A DNA stretch of 64,000 bases, from positions 9,399,001-9,463,000 of the forward strand of contig NZ_JAMZEC010000001.1 in the NCBI RefSeq assembly GCF_024172185.1. The letters run 5' to 3'. Shown here one piece after another: positions 17,732-27,108 of the stretch. A program made the translations under genes and the position numbers. Below the pieces are notes generated by a model that saw nothing but the letters and a program-made list of their open reading frames with translations, did not search any database and was not told the origin of the DNA. The stretch's first letter is position 1, and each line of letters begins with the position of its first letter. Origin of the DNA: Nonomuraea roseoviolacea subsp. carminata. Lineage in GTDB: Bacteria; Actinomycetota; Actinomycetes; Streptosporangiales; Streptosporangiaceae.

Positions 17732-18712
17732 TTGATCACTCTCTCGGTCGTCGTGCCGGTGCGGGACGGCGAGCGCTTCATCGCCGACGCGCTCGCCTCC
17801 CTGCGCCGCAACGCCCGGCGCGACTTCGAGTTCATCGTGGTGGACGACGGGTCGGTGGACGCCACCGCCGACGTCGTCGAGGACTTCCGCGGCGACCTGC
17901 CCGGCCTGTCCGTGATCCGCAACCCCGTGCCGCTGGGGCTCGCGGACGCGCGCAACGCCGGGCTGTCGGCCGCGTCGGGCCGCTACGTCACGTTCATGGA
18001 CGGCGACGACTGGCTCGCCCCTGGCTACCTGGACCAGCTCGTCGCGGCGATCGACGGGCTCGGCTGCGACTTCGTGCGGGCCGACCACGTCCAGGCCGAG
18101 GGCCGCAAACGGGTCGTGCACCGCGCTCCGCTGGCGCGGCGGGGCGTGGTGCTCGATCCCAGGAGCGCGATCCTGCCCGCGAACGTGCGCACCATGGTCG
18201 ACTACCCGTACGCGTGGGCCGGGGTCTACCGCCGCTCGCTGCGGGACCTGCTGCACTTCCCCGGGTCGCTGCACACCGCCGAGGACCGGCCGTGGATCTG
18301 GCGGCTGCACCGCGAGGCGGCCACGTTCGCCGTGGTGTCGATCGCGGGCGTCTTCTACCGGCGGCAGGTGACGGGGTCGCTGACGCAGGTCGGCGACGAG
18401 CGGCAACTGCACTTCTTCGACGCCTTCGAGCTGGTCTTCAAGGACCTGGAGGAGGAGTTCCTGCCCAAGGCGGTGCGCAACTTCTGCGCGCTGCTCGCCC
18501 ACCACCTGGAGCTGGCCGGCCGGTTCACGCCGCGGCTGCGGGCCCGCTTCGAGGAGCGCGGCGCGCAGGCGGTGCGGGCGCTGCCCGCCGGCCTGGTCGT
18601 GGACGCGGTCTCGCGGATGTCGCTCCAGCGGGAGACGGCGCTGCGGGCGCTGCTGCCGGACCTGCCCCCCAGCCCCCTCGTCCGGCCACGCCGGGATCGG
18701 GAGGATTCATGA
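17732..18712 (+). CDS. family 2 glycosyltransferase
   Basis: 326 residues. GT-A fold start VVVPVRDGERFIADALASL, nucleotide-binding VVDDGSVDAT, DXD-type motif FMDGDDWLAPGY, and acceptor-side TAEDRPWIWRLHRE. Cytoplasmic, no membrane helix. It sits between the trifunctional nonulosonate gene and the polysialyltransferase-family gene and overlaps the latter by 4 bases (ATGA), so it should add a sugar to the same surface polymer. The TTG start is chosen for AAGGAAAG just upstream. Confidence 0.88.
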   Translation: MITLSVVVPVRDGERFIADALASLRRNARRDFEFIVVDDGSVDATADVVEDFRGDLPGLSVIRNPVPLGLADARNAGLSAASGRYVTFMDGDDWLAPGYLDQLVAAIDGLGCDFVRADHVQAEGRKRVVHRAPLARRGVVLDPRSAILPANVRTMVDYPYAWAGVYRRSLRDLLHFPGSLHTAEDRPWIWRLHREAATFAVVSIAGVFYRRQVTGSLTQVGDERQLHFFDAFELVFKDLEEEFLPKAVRNFCALLAHHLELAGRFTPRLRARFEERGAQAVRALPAGLVVDAVSRMSLQRETALRALLPDLPPSPLVRPRRDREDS

Positions 18713-19962
18713 CGACGGTCTGCTACGCCTCGACGCTGTTCGGGGCCATGTCGCTGGCGGCCGCCATCGACGCCGGCCACATCGGAGGCGGCGGCTCCGG
18801 CGACGGCCGCCGGGTGCTCATCGTGTCGACGAACGCGGCGATCCCGGAGATCGCCGTGCCGCTGGACCGGGCGCCCGGCTTCGCCGCGCTGCGCTCCCGC
18901 TTCGACGAGATCCACTCCTGGAACGACCTCATCGCGCCGCTGCACCCGTCGGACTGGAAGGCCCGGGTGATCGAGGTGCCGATGATGGAGCGGCTGATCC
19001 GCGCCCATCTGGGGCTCGGCGAGGTGGACGAGCTGGTGCTGGAGTCGATCGCGGTGGCGCCGGCCCGGACGATCGCCGGGCTGGTGCGCGACTGCCCGAT
19101 CACCGTCTACTCCGACGGGCTGATGAGCTACGGCCCGACCCGCGACCCGCTGCCGGCCGACATCTTCCGCCGGATCACCCGCCTGCTCCACCTGGACCTG
19201 GTGCCGGGGCTGGAGCCGCTGCTGCTGAGCGAGTACGGGGTGCCCGCCGAGGTGCTGCCGGACGCGGCGTTCCTGTCGGTGGTGCGGGAGGTGACGGCCA
19301 CCGCGCCCGACATGATGGACGCCCGGGCGATGATCCTCGGGCAGTACCTGTCGGCGCTCGACATCGTCACGCCCGAGGAGGAGGCGGCGCTGCACGAGGC
19401 GATGCTGCGCGCGCTGGCCGCCCGGGGCCACGAGACCGTGGTGTTCAAGCCGCACCCGTCGGCGGGCCGGGCCCACGCCCGGCTGCTGCGCCCGGCGGCC
19501 GAGCGGCTCGGGGTGCGGCTGGTGGTGGCCGACGAGAGCACCCCGGCCGAGGCGTTCTTCGCGGCGCTGCGGCCGGAGCTGGTCGCCGGCTGCTTCTCGA
19601 CCGGGCTGGTCACGGCGCAGCGGTACTTCAGCCTGCCGGTCGCCTCGTACGGCACGGGCCTGGTGCTTGACCGGCTGGCCCCGTACGAGAACAGCAACCG
19701 CGTGCCGGTCACGCTCGTGGACGCGCTGCTGCCCCGGCTGTCGGACGACGGCTCGGCGACGGCGCCCCCGGCCGTGGACCTGCCAGCGCTGGTGCGGGCG
19801 GTGGGCTACTGCATGCAGGCCGAGGCGTACCCGGAACTGCGGCCGTCGGCGATGACGTTCGACCCGCGCTACTTCAAGCGCAAGCGGCTGGAGACGCTGG
19901 GGCTGGCCGGGCGGCCGACGGCCCTGGCCCGGCTGCGCCGCAAACTCGGCGCCACCCGCTGA
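18709..19962 (+). CDS. alpha-2,8-polysialyltransferase family protein (PF07388-type)
   Basis: 417 residues. Features of bacterial GT-B sialyltransferases are visible: an acidic motif (VYSDGLMSYG), the HP motif in VFKPHPSAGR and the Ser/Thr-rich motif CFSTGLVTA. The ATG follows GGGAGG and overlaps the GT2 stop. Family members transfer CMP-activated sialic acid or related nonulosonic acids; with the CMP-nonulosonate protein two genes upstream this gene likely polymerises or adds that sugar on a cell-surface glycan. Actinomycetes are known to make Kdn-containing teichulosonic acids, a plausible product. Confidence 0.85.
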   Translation: MTTVCYASTLFGAMSLAAAIDAGHIGGGGSGDGRRVLIVSTNAAIPEIAVPLDRAPGFAALRSRFDEIHSWNDLIAPLHPSDWKARVIEVPMMERLIRAHLGLGEVDELVLESIAVAPARTIAGLVRDCPITVYSDGLMSYGPTRDPLPADIFRRITRLLHLDLVPGLEPLLLSEYGVPAEVLPDAAFLSVVREVTATAPDMMDARAMILGQYLSALDIVTPEEEAALHEAMLRALAARGHETVVFKPHPSAGRAHARLLRPAAERLGVRLVVADESTPAEAFFAALRPELVAGCFSTGLVTAQRYFSLPVASYGTGLVLDRLAPYENSNRVPVTLVDALLPRLSDDGSATAPPAVDLPALVRAVGYCMQAEAYPELRPSAMTFDPRYFKRKRLETLGLAGRPTALARLRRKLGATR

Positions 19963-20161
19963 CCCCCGCCCGGCCCCACCCCCTCACCCGCCTCTCCCCC
20001 GCTCGGCGCCCTCCAGGACGCCCCCTCCCGGGAGGACCGGGCGTACGAGGCACGTGAGGTGAGGCGCGGTCGGTGAAGCGGGCTTCGTGCGGCGCTCGCC
20101 GGGTCGGCTCCCCGGAGCATCGAAGCCTTCCGCCGATCCCCGCCTTCGGTCATGATCAGGT

Positions 20162-21943
20162 ATGGCGATGACACGAGAACTGCTCGCTTGTGTACGGGGG
20201 CGGATGCCGCGCCGCACCGCCGGAGTCCGGGCGCTACCGGTGGTGCTCGCCGTCCTCGCCGTCCTCGTGACGGCCGGCGGCGGCCAGGCCGCGGCCCGCA
20301 CGGCCGGGGCCGGGGTGCCCGCCGAGGCGCGCGGTCCGTCCTCCGGCCCGCCCGTGGTGCTGCCGAGGATCGACTGCGCGGCCCTCGCCGGGCAGGACCT
20401 GTCGGGGACGCCCGACGCTCCGGCGGTCATCGGGTCCGCGACCGCGACGACCTCGCCGGACGGCTGGGCGGCCTGCGAGGTCAAGGGGACCGCGGCGCCG
20501 CAGATCCAGTTCGACGTGCTCCTCCCCACCGAGACGTGGCGGCAGCGGTATCTGCAGACCGGGTGCGGGGCGTTCTGCGGGAGCGTCGACATCTTCGCCG
20601 ACGCGACGGACGGGTGCGTGCCGCTGACCCGCGGCGACTTCGCCGTGGCCACCGGCAACGGCGGGCACGTCGGCGTCTCCGGCTTCGACGGCACGTTCGG
20701 CGCCGATCCGCAGCTCCGGGTCGACTTCGGCTACCGGTCCGACCACGTCGTCGCGCTCGTCGCCAAGCGGCTCATCGCGCTCTACTACGGGCAGGGCCCG
20801 CGCTACTCCTACTTCGACGGCTGCTCGCAGGGCGGCCACGAGGGGATGACCGAGGCGCAACGCTACCCGCGCGACTTCGACGGCGTCATCGCCGGCGCCC
20901 CGGCGTCGTTGCTGACGTCGCTCATCCTGTGGTCCACGGGCTGGCACGCCACGGCCAACACCGACGCGCGGGGCCGGCCCGTCATGACCGCCGCCAAGCT
21001 CCCCGCGCTGCACGCCGCCGTCATGCGCGAGTGCGACGCGCGGGACGGCCTGGCCGACGGCCAGATCGACGACCCGCGTGCCTGCACGTTCGATCCGCGG
21101 ACCCTGCGCTGCGCGACGGGGACCGACGGCGCGGACTGCCTCACCGACGCGCAGGTCGATGCCGTGCGCAAGCTGTACGACGGGCCGCGCGACGAGCGGG
21201 GCCGGCGGATGTACCCGGGGGGCGAGCCCGTGGGCTCGGAGGCCAACTGGGCCCGCTATGTCACCCCGACCGCCGCCGGCGCGCCGGCCGTGGCCGAGGG
21301 CAACGCGACGAACGCGCTGAAGTACCTCGTCCACCCGTCCGTCCGGCCGTCGGCGACCCTGCGCGACCTGCGCTACGACTCGGCGACGTTCCGCGAGATC
21401 CACCGGCAGGCCGGCATCTACGACGCGAGCGACCCGGACCTGACGGCCTTCCGCGCCGCGGGCGGGAAGCTCCTCCTCTGGCACGGCTGGGCGGACCAGG
21501 CGATCTCGCCGTACGGGACGATCGCCTACTACCACGCCCTCACCGAGCGCATGGGCGGGACGGACGCCACGCTGCGGTTCGCCCGCCTGTTCATGCTGCC
21601 GGGCGTCGCCCACTGCGGTGACGGTCAGGGGCCGGACGCGATCGACGCGCTGACCCCCACCGTCGCCTGGGTCGAGAACGGCGTCGCACCCGACCGGCTC
21701 GTCGCCACCAAGCGCCAGGACGACACCGTCGTACGGACCCGGCCGGTCTACCCCTATCCGACCGTCGCCCGCTACGACGGGAGCGGCAGCACCGACGACG
21801 CGGCGAACTTCGCCCCGGCACCGCCGCCCACGCGCTACGAGGACGACATCCCCTGGCTCGGGTCGTTCCGATCCGGATACGAGCAGACCTGCGGCTGGCA
21901 CGACGGCCGCTGGTCCTGCACCCTGGCGCAACGGCCGAGCTAG
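20162..21943 (+). CDS. secreted tannase/feruloyl esterase-family hydrolase
   Basis: 593 residues. Signal peptide with a long hydrophobic core near residues 22-45. Alpha/beta-hydrolase catalytic serine about residue 222 in DGCSQGGHEG; catalytic Asp in HGWADQAISPYGT; catalytic His in LPGVAHCGDG; several cysteine pairs (GCGAFCGS and others) as in fungal and bacterial tannases. Expected to cleave ester-linked gallic or hydroxycinnamic acids outside the cell. It stands alone between two glycosyltransferase groups and does not obviously belong to them. A second ATG at 20168 is equally possible. Confidence 0.88.
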   Translation: MAMTRELLACVRGRMPRRTAGVRALPVVLAVLAVLVTAGGGQAAARTAGAGVPAEARGPSSGPPVVLPRIDCAALAGQDLSGTPDAPAVIGSATATTSPDGWAACEVKGTAAPQIQFDVLLPTETWRQRYLQTGCGAFCGSVDIFADATDGCVPLTRGDFAVATGNGGHVGVSGFDGTFGADPQLRVDFGYRSDHVVALVAKRLIALYYGQGPRYSYFDGCSQGGHEGMTEAQRYPRDFDGVIAGAPASLLTSLILWSTGWHATANTDARGRPVMTAAKLPALHAAVMRECDARDGLADGQIDDPRACTFDPRTLRCATGTDGADCLTDAQVDAVRKLYDGPRDERGRRMYPGGEPVGSEANWARYVTPTAAGAPAVAEGNATNALKYLVHPSVRPSATLRDLRYDSATFREIHRQAGIYDASDPDLTAFRAAGGKLLLWHGWADQAISPYGTIAYYHALTERMGGTDATLRFARLFMLPGVAHCGDGQGPDAIDALTPTVAWVENGVAPDRLVATKRQDDTVVRTRPVYPYPTVARYDGSGSTDDAANFAPAPPPTRYEDDIPWLGSFRSGYEQTCGWHDGRWSCTLAQRPS

Positions 21944-22028
21944 CCGGGCGGCTCGGCGGGCAGGCGCGGCACGGAGAAGAGGCGGCGCGTGAGAAGGGAG
22001 CGCTCAGGACCGGGGCGGACGCGGCAGG

Positions 22029-23192
22029 TCAGGTGATGGCGCGCAGGTAGCGGCGGACGCGGCGCTTGGCGCGGTAGCCGTAACGCAGCATGGTCGGCGG
22101 CACCTCCAGCCGCAGCCGGGCCCGCCGGCGGGCGGCGGCGTGCTCGGCGCCGTCCAGCAGCGACCGGGCCGGTGTCCTGCGCCCGGCGGCCAGCCCCGCC
22201 AGCAGGCCCGTCCAGTCGTCGAGCTCCGCCGGGTGGAAGTAGTTGGCCGCGCACCACCCCGGGTCGGCGGTGCGGAAGTCGCCCTCGGCGAGCCGGTCGA
22301 GGGTCCCGAGCAGCCCGCTGCCCTCGAACACCACGTTGATCATCTCGGCGCTGACCCCGAAGTCGGCGAGCACCAGCGACGGCACGCCCTGGGCGATGGC
22401 CTCCAGCGCGGCGGTGGAGCTGACCGTCACGAAGCCGGCGGCCCGCTCCAGGTGCTCGTCCATGGGCCCGGCCGCGAAGCTCAGCCGACCGGGTTCGCCC
22501 AGCTCGCGCCAGAGCCGCTGGTAGGGGTGGCGCTCGCGGTGGGTCTGCCGTTCGCCCTCGAAGGCGCGCAGCTTGACCACGACGTCGAGGTCCGGCCGCA
22601 GTTCGGCGAGCCGCCCGAGCGCGAGCAGCACCCGCTCGCGCTCCTCCCGCTCCACCGGCACCTTGGCCTGGGTGGCGAACACCACCCGGTTGCCGCCGGC
22701 CGCGGCCCGGCCGGGGCGCAGGAACGGCAGCCGGGCCAGCCCGATCGCCCCTCCCCCGCCGAGCCGGGCGGCGATCTCCCCGAACTCGGCCACCTCACGG
22801 CGGCTGTGCAGCACGAACAGGTCGCAGCCGCTGCGGAACAGCCACGCCTTCTCGGTGGCGGGCACCGAGATGCCGGGCAGGCCGGTCGCGAACACCGGCC
22901 GGGGCCGCAGCCCGTCCAGCACCTCGGCGACCAGCACGTCCACGACCGGGCCGGTGCAGGCGACGAGGATCACGTCCGGCCGGCTCCGCTCGGCCTCGCG
23001 CCGCAGCGCGCGGGCCGACAGCACGGGCGGCGCGGGACGCCCGCCCACGGCCGCGGCGATCTGCTGCGGCGAGGGCGCGATGGGCGTGCGCACCACCACG
23101 AGGTCCGTCTCGCAGCCGGCCGGCAGGTCGCCGAGCAGGCAGGCCGCCCATTTCAGGTACGAGTCGGAGTCGGCGACCGCCAGCACTCTCAC
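22029..23192 (-). CDS. putative glycosyltransferase (DUF6716-like)
   Basis: 387 residues. The opening VRVLAVADSDSYLKWAACLL and the C-terminal half (VTVSSTAALEAIAQGVPSLVLADFG, then a His in NYFHPAEL) resemble the DUF6716 group of putative GT-B transferases that accompany nonulosonate clusters in actinobacteria. The GTG start overlaps the upstream gene by 4 bases (GTGA), so both are one translationally coupled unit. Converges on the tannase gene. Activity is inferred from fold and context. Confidence 0.72.
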   Translation of the reverse strand: MRVLAVADSDSYLKWAACLLGDLPAGCETDLVVVRTPIAPSPQQIAAAVGGRPAPPVLSARALRREAERSRPDVILVACTGPVVDVLVAEVLDGLRPRPVFATGLPGISVPATEKAWLFRSGCDLFVLHSRREVAEFGEIAARLGGGGAIGLARLPFLRPGRAAAGGNRVVFATQAKVPVEREERERVLLALGRLAELRPDLDVVVKLRAFEGERQTHRERHPYQRLWRELGEPGRLSFAAGPMDEHLERAAGFVTVSSTAALEAIAQGVPSLVLADFGVSAEMINVVFEGSGLLGTLDRLAEGDFRTADPGWCAANYFHPAELDDWTGLLAGLAAGRRTPARSLLDGAEHAAARRRARLRLEVPPTMLRYGYRAKRRVRRYLRAIT

Positions 23193-24133
23193 CCGGTCAC
23201 TCCCGTCAGATGCGATCGCAGCGCGGGGGCGGCCCCGCTGGTCCACCAGTCGTCCGGTACGGCCACCGGCTCCACCGCGACGCCGCGCGGGCCGAGCAGC
23301 ACCCGCAGCGAGGCGATGGCGGTGGAGGGCAGGCTGAGCACGCGCTGCCCGGCGGCAAGGCCGCGCAGGGTCAGCTCGGCCGGCGCTCCGCCGTCGTGCA
23401 CGGTGATGCCGGGCCGTTCGCGGATGAGGGCGACGTCCACGGGGTCCTCGCGCCGGTGCGGGTAGTAGGCGAGCGGCTCCTCGCCGGCCAGGTCGGTCAG
23501 CCAGCGCAGGTAGCGGTCGCGGTGGACGAGCCCGTTGCGGACCAGGGACGTGCCGAGCACGACGGTCCGCTCGGCCGGGCCGGGCTCGGTCGGCGGCTGG
23601 GAGCGCAGCCAGGCGAAGTCATGGCGGACGAGGCCGAACCCGGCGGCGCGGACGGCCCGGTCGAGGTCGCCGGGCACCGGCAGGGCGGTGAAGACGGTCA
23701 CGCGCCCGGCCCGCAGCCGGATCGCGGCGGCCAGCCCGAGCGCGGCGCGCAGCCGTCCCGGATGGGCGCGGGCCCGCAGCAGCGGCCGGAACGGCCCCGC
23801 CGCCAGCAGCTCCAGCAGCCGCAGCGTGGCCAGGCCGTCGTCCACGACGACGAGCCGGCCGGGCAGGGAGGTGAGCCAGCGCATCTGCACCTTGCCGGAG
23901 AAGGCGTCGCCGGCGGCGTTCACGCGGCGCGGCAGGTCCTCGGACGGCTGGGCCAGCTCCAGCCCGTCGGGCAGCGCCAGGCGGCGCAGCTCGCGGCGGG
24001 TCGCCTTGAGGGCGCGCTGACCGGCGCGGGGCACGACGACGGTGGCGGGGCCGAGCAGCCCGGCGTGGTGCGCCTCCACGGCGCAGAGCATCTGGAGGGG
24101 AGATTCCACCCAGGCCGACGCCCGTTCCGCCAC
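23189..24133 (-). CDS. sialyltransferase-like glycosyltransferase, first gene of the minus-strand pair
   Basis: 314 residues starting at a GTG with GGGGAGAG shortly upstream. SAWVESPLQMLCAVEAHH at the N-terminus is typical of polysialyltransferase-like proteins that open with a (S)PLQ motif. A YYPHRRE segment stands where an HP motif is expected and LSLPSTAIASL supplies the Ser/Thr motif; HDGGAP may be the acidic motif. The HP proline is replaced by Arg, so catalysis is uncertain. Coupled to the DUF6716-like gene. Likely part of the same nonulosonate polymer pathway as the genes at 15579-19962. Confidence 0.65.
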   Translation of the reverse strand: MAERASAWVESPLQMLCAVEAHHAGLLGPATVVVPRAGQRALKATRRELRRLALPDGLELAQPSEDLPRRVNAAGDAFSGKVQMRWLTSLPGRLVVVDDGLATLRLLELLAAGPFRPLLRARAHPGRLRAALGLAAAIRLRAGRVTVFTALPVPGDLDRAVRAAGFGLVRHDFAWLRSQPPTEPGPAERTVVLGTSLVRNGLVHRDRYLRWLTDLAGEEPLAYYPHRREDPVDVALIRERPGITVHDGGAPAELTLRGLAAGQRVLSLPSTAIASLRVLLGPRGVAVEPVAVPDDWWTSGAAPALRSHLTGVTG

Positions 24134-24256
24134 CCCTGCTCTCCCCACTCCGGGCTCACACCGGCGTCGCTGTTCGGTGCTCTGACATCGAACGACGGGG
24201 TCACGGTAGTCCGGGCGCCTGACGGCGCGAAGAACGCGACGTGAACAATGGAGGCC

Positions 24257-25072
24257 ATGAACTCGCTCAATCTCACCACTGACGGCGTCACGATCCCCCA
24301 GCTGGGTTACGGCGTCTGGCAGGTTCCCGCCGACGAGGCCGAGCGGGCCGTCACGACGGCCTTCGAGGCCGGTTACCGGCATGTCGACACCGCGAAGATC
24401 TACGACAACGAGGAGGGGGTGGGCCGGGCGGTCCGCGCGTCCGGGCTGCCGCGCGAGGAGGTGTTCGTCACCACGAAGCTGTGGAACGACGACCACCGGC
24501 GCGCCGGGCAGGCCCTCGACGAGAGCCTGGCGCGGCTCGGCCTCGACCACGTCGACCTCTACCTCATCCACTGGCCGGCGCCGAAGCAGGACGCTTACGT
24601 CGGCGCCTGGCGGGCGATGGAGAAGGCGCACCGCGACGGCCGCGTCCGGGCCATCGGTGTGTCGAACTTCACCGTCGAGGCGCTCACCCGGCTGATGGAC
24701 GAGACCGGGGTCACGCCGTCGATCAACCAGATCGAGCTGCACCCGTGGCTCCAGCAGCACGAGCTGCGGGCCTTCCACGAGGCCAACGGCATCCTCACGG
24801 AGGCGTGGAGCCCGCTCGGCCAGGGCAAGGGCCTGCTGGAGGAGCCGGCGCTGGCGACGCTGGCCGCCAAGCACGGGCGCACCCCCGCCCAGATCGTGCT
24901 GCGCTGGCACCTCCAGCTCGGCAACGTGGTGATCCCCAAGTCGGTCACGCCCGCCCGTATCCGGGAGAACTTCGACGTGTTCGGGTTCGTCCTGGACGAC
25001 GAGGACCTGGCGGCCATCGGGGCGCTCAACGCCGACCGCCGGCTTGGCCCGGATCCCACCACATTCGGGTAA
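24257..25072 (+). CDS. aldo/keto reductase (2,5-diketo-D-gluconate reductase-like)
   Basis: 271 residues. The AKR catalytic tetrad is visible: D in GYRHVDTAKIY, Y in the same segment, K in VFVTTKLWND, H in LYLIHWP. NADPH-binding residues lie in IPKSVTPARIRENF. Length and IGVSNF signature fit AKR family 5. The ATG at 24257 is chosen over one at 24248 because GGAGG lies between them. Soluble NADPH-dependent reductase of aldehydes or ketosugars; substrate unknown. It ends 19 bases before the next gene. Confidence 0.9.
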   Translation: MNSLNLTTDGVTIPQLGYGVWQVPADEAERAVTTAFEAGYRHVDTAKIYDNEEGVGRAVRASGLPREEVFVTTKLWNDDHRRAGQALDESLARLGLDHVDLYLIHWPAPKQDAYVGAWRAMEKAHRDGRVRAIGVSNFTVEALTRLMDETGVTPSINQIELHPWLQQHELRAFHEANGILTEAWSPLGQGKGLLEEPALATLAAKHGRTPAQIVLRWHLQLGNVVIPKSVTPARIRENFDVFGFVLDDEDLAAIGALNADRRLGPDPTTFG

Positions 25073-25091
25073 AAAGCTAAGATCCCTCGCC

Positions 25092-26045
25092 ATGAGGGAT
25101 CTGGCATGGGGCATCGCGGCCACAGGCGGCATCGCGCGGACCGTGGGCGCCGTCATCGCGGCGGAGCCCGGCATGCGGGTGGCCGCGGTCGGGTCGCGTG
25201 ACCTCGGCCGCGCCGCCGCGCTGGCCGCGGAGCTCGGCGCCGAGTCGGCTCACGGCTCCTACGCGGAGCTGTGCGCCGACCCGGCGGTCGACGCCGTGTA
25301 CGTGGCCACGCCCCACGCCCAGCACCTGGCGGTGGCCGAGGCGGCCATCGCGGCGGGCAAGGCCGTGCTGTGCGAGAAGCCGCTGGCCGCCTCGCTCGCC
25401 GACGCCGAGCGCATGGTGCGCCTGGCCCGCGAGGCCGGGGTGTTCCTCATGGAAGCGATGTGGATGCGCTTCAACCCGCTCATCCGGCGCATGGCCGCCG
25501 ACCCGCGCTTCGGCGAGATCCGCTCGGTTCACGCCAGCTTTGGCTTCGCTTTGCCGTTCGACCCCGAACACCGCTTGTGGGCGCCGGAGCTGGGCGGCGG
25601 GGCCCTGCTCGACCTCGGGATCTACCCGTTCGGGCTGGCGCAGTTGCTGCTGGGGGCGCCGTCCGAGGTGCGGATGACGGGCAGCCTCGCGCCGTCGGGC
25701 GTGGACGCGGAGGCGGGCGGCGTGCTCGTCTACCCCGGCGGGCGGCGGGCGATCGTGGAGACGTCTTTACTCGCGCCGTACCCGAACAGCGCGTACGTGG
25801 TGGGCACGGGGATGCGGGCCGACATCCAGGCGCCGTTCTGGGCGCCGAGCCGCCTGGTGCTGAGCGGACCGTCGATGGAGACGGAGGTCCACGAGCTCGA
25901 CCCGGCCGACAACGGCTATGCCGGGGAGCTGCGCGAGGTGCGGGACGCGCTGGCGGAGGGACGGACTGAGAGCCATGTCATGCCGCTGGACGAAAGCCTC
26001 GCCATGATGGGCCTTCTGGAGGCCGCGCGGGCCCAGCTCTCCTGA
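25092..26045 (+). CDS. Gfo/Idh/MocA-family oxidoreductase
   Basis: 317 residues. Rossmann start WGIAATGGIARTVGAVI, the signature CEKPLAASLADAERMV (K-P of the EKP motif), and GGGALLDLGIYPFGLAQLL in the C-terminal domain, as in trans-1,2-dihydrobenzene-1,2-diol dehydrogenase-like proteins. The upstream open frame overlaps the previous gene and is ignored; TAAGAT 9 bases before the ATG and no ribosome binding site suggest a leaderless message. NAD(P)-dependent sugar or diol oxidoreductase, substrate unknown. Confidence 0.88.
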   Translation: MRDLAWGIAATGGIARTVGAVIAAEPGMRVAAVGSRDLGRAAALAAELGAESAHGSYAELCADPAVDAVYVATPHAQHLAVAEAAIAAGKAVLCEKPLAASLADAERMVRLAREAGVFLMEAMWMRFNPLIRRMAADPRFGEIRSVHASFGFALPFDPEHRLWAPELGGGALLDLGIYPFGLAQLLLGAPSEVRMTGSLAPSGVDAEAGGVLVYPGGRRAIVETSLLAPYPNSAYVVGTGMRADIQAPFWAPSRLVLSGPSMETEVHELDPADNGYAGELREVRDALAEGRTESHVMPLDESLAMMGLLEAARAQLS

Positions 26046-26167
26046 CTGGGGATTTATCCACTTGTAATCCTCTTGCCGGATGTATTACCTTAAGTCCTGT
26101 TCGTCGGCTTACGTCCGGTTTGCCCGTTCGTTGCCGACCCCTCTGAAATCACTCACAGGACCCCCCT

Positions 26168-26299
26168 GTGACCGCTGAATCCGCCTGAGCGCGGAACCGG
26201 GGACCCACTTCCCTTGGGGTGAATCGGCACGTCCGCGTGCCGTAGGGCAGCTTCCACGCCCGAACCCGTCAGCTAACCCGGTAAGCGGCATGGAAGCAA
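26168..26299 (+). promoter_or_regulatory. c-di-AMP riboswitch (ydaO/yuaA type)
   Basis: Upstream of the CHAP hydrolase, the ydaO consensus blocks occur in order: CCGCTGAATCCGCC, GCGGAACCGGGGACCCAC, TTGGGGTGAATCGG, GTAGGGCAGCTTCC and CGAACCCGTCAGCTAACCCG, closing with GTAAGCGGCATGG. In actinomycetes this riboswitch commonly precedes cell-wall hydrolases and resuscitation factors and turns them off when c-di-AMP is high. Boundaries are approximate. Confidence 0.9.
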
Positions 26300-26315
26300 G
26301 GAGCATCCCTTCTCG

Positions 26316-27002
26316 ATGGCCAAGCACCGTCTCATCCGTGCCCTCACGCCCGGTACGATCCGCGCCGCCCTCGGCGCGACCGTCCTCGCCTCGGCCGCCT
26401 TCGGCGCCGTCGCGCCGGCCCATGCGGACACCCCCGAGCAGGTCGGGCCCGCCTCCCAGTCCTCCGTCGTCCAGACGGCCCAGCACGCCGCCGCCAACCA
26501 GCGGGTCAACGTGACCGCGCAGCAGGTCCTCAACGTGGCCCGCGCCCAGATCGGCACGTCCGAGAACGCCGCCGGCGGCGGCACCAAGTTCCAGAAGTGG
26601 TACGCCACCTCGCAGCGCGCGATGGAGACCGTCAAGCGTGACGGCGGCGCGCCGACCGAGTACCTCAACGCCGCCTGGTGCTCGATGTTCGTCTCCTGGG
26701 TCGGCGAGCAGACCGGCGCCCGCCCGCAGGTCGGCTGGGACGCCTACACCGTGGAGCACGCCCGCTGGTTCGCCGCCAACCACCGCTGGGGCAGCACGCC
26801 CAAGCCGGGCGCCGTGGTCTTCTTCTCCTGGAGCGGCAGCAAGAGCATCGACGACATCAACCACGTCGGCTTCGTCGTCAAGGACAACGGCGACGGCACC
26901 ATCTCCACGATCGAGGGCAACACCGGCAACGGCCGCGTCGAGGCCCGGGTCCGGCCGACCTCCCAGGTCGTCGGCTACGGCTACCCCAACTACAAGGCCT
27001 GA
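26316..27002 (+). CDS. secreted CHAP-domain peptidoglycan hydrolase
   Basis: 228 residues with a signal peptide ending near AHA (residue 37). The CHAP domain occupies about 70-228: catalytic Cys in NAAWCSMFVSWVG and His in DDINHVGFVV, followed by GDGTISTIEGNTG. Such amidase/endopeptidases cut peptidoglycan stem peptides or the glycan-peptide bond during growth or germination. It has its own c-di-AMP riboswitch in the leader and a strong intrinsic terminator after it, so it is a monocistronic unit linked to wall and turgor homeostasis. AAGGAG lies about 12 bases before the ATG, a wide spacing. Confidence 0.92.
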   Translation: MAKHRLIRALTPGTIRAALGATVLASAAFGAVAPAHADTPEQVGPASQSSVVQTAQHAAANQRVNVTAQQVLNVARAQIGTSENAAGGGTKFQKWYATSQRAMETVKRDGGAPTEYLNAAWCSMFVSWVGEQTGARPQVGWDAYTVEHARWFAANHRWGSTPKPGAVVFFSWSGSKSIDDINHVGFVVKDNGDGTISTIEGNTGNGRVEARVRPTSQVVGYGYPNYKA

Positions 27003-27046
27003 CCTCCCCCGGTCCCCCTCCCCCCTTCTCCCCCCTCCCTCTCCCC

Positions 27047-27095
27047 ACGAGCGAGCGCGCGCCATCCCCCCGGGCGCGCGCTCGCTCGTGTTTTG
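27047..27095 (+). terminator. intrinsic terminator after the CHAP gene
   Basis: ACGAGCGAGCGCGCGCC (27047-27063) pairs perfectly with the reverse complement ending at 27089 across an 9-base C-rich loop, followed by GTTTTG. A 17-base stem with a short U-run. Confidence 0.9.
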
Positions 27096-27108
27096 TAGGG
27101 TCGGCACC

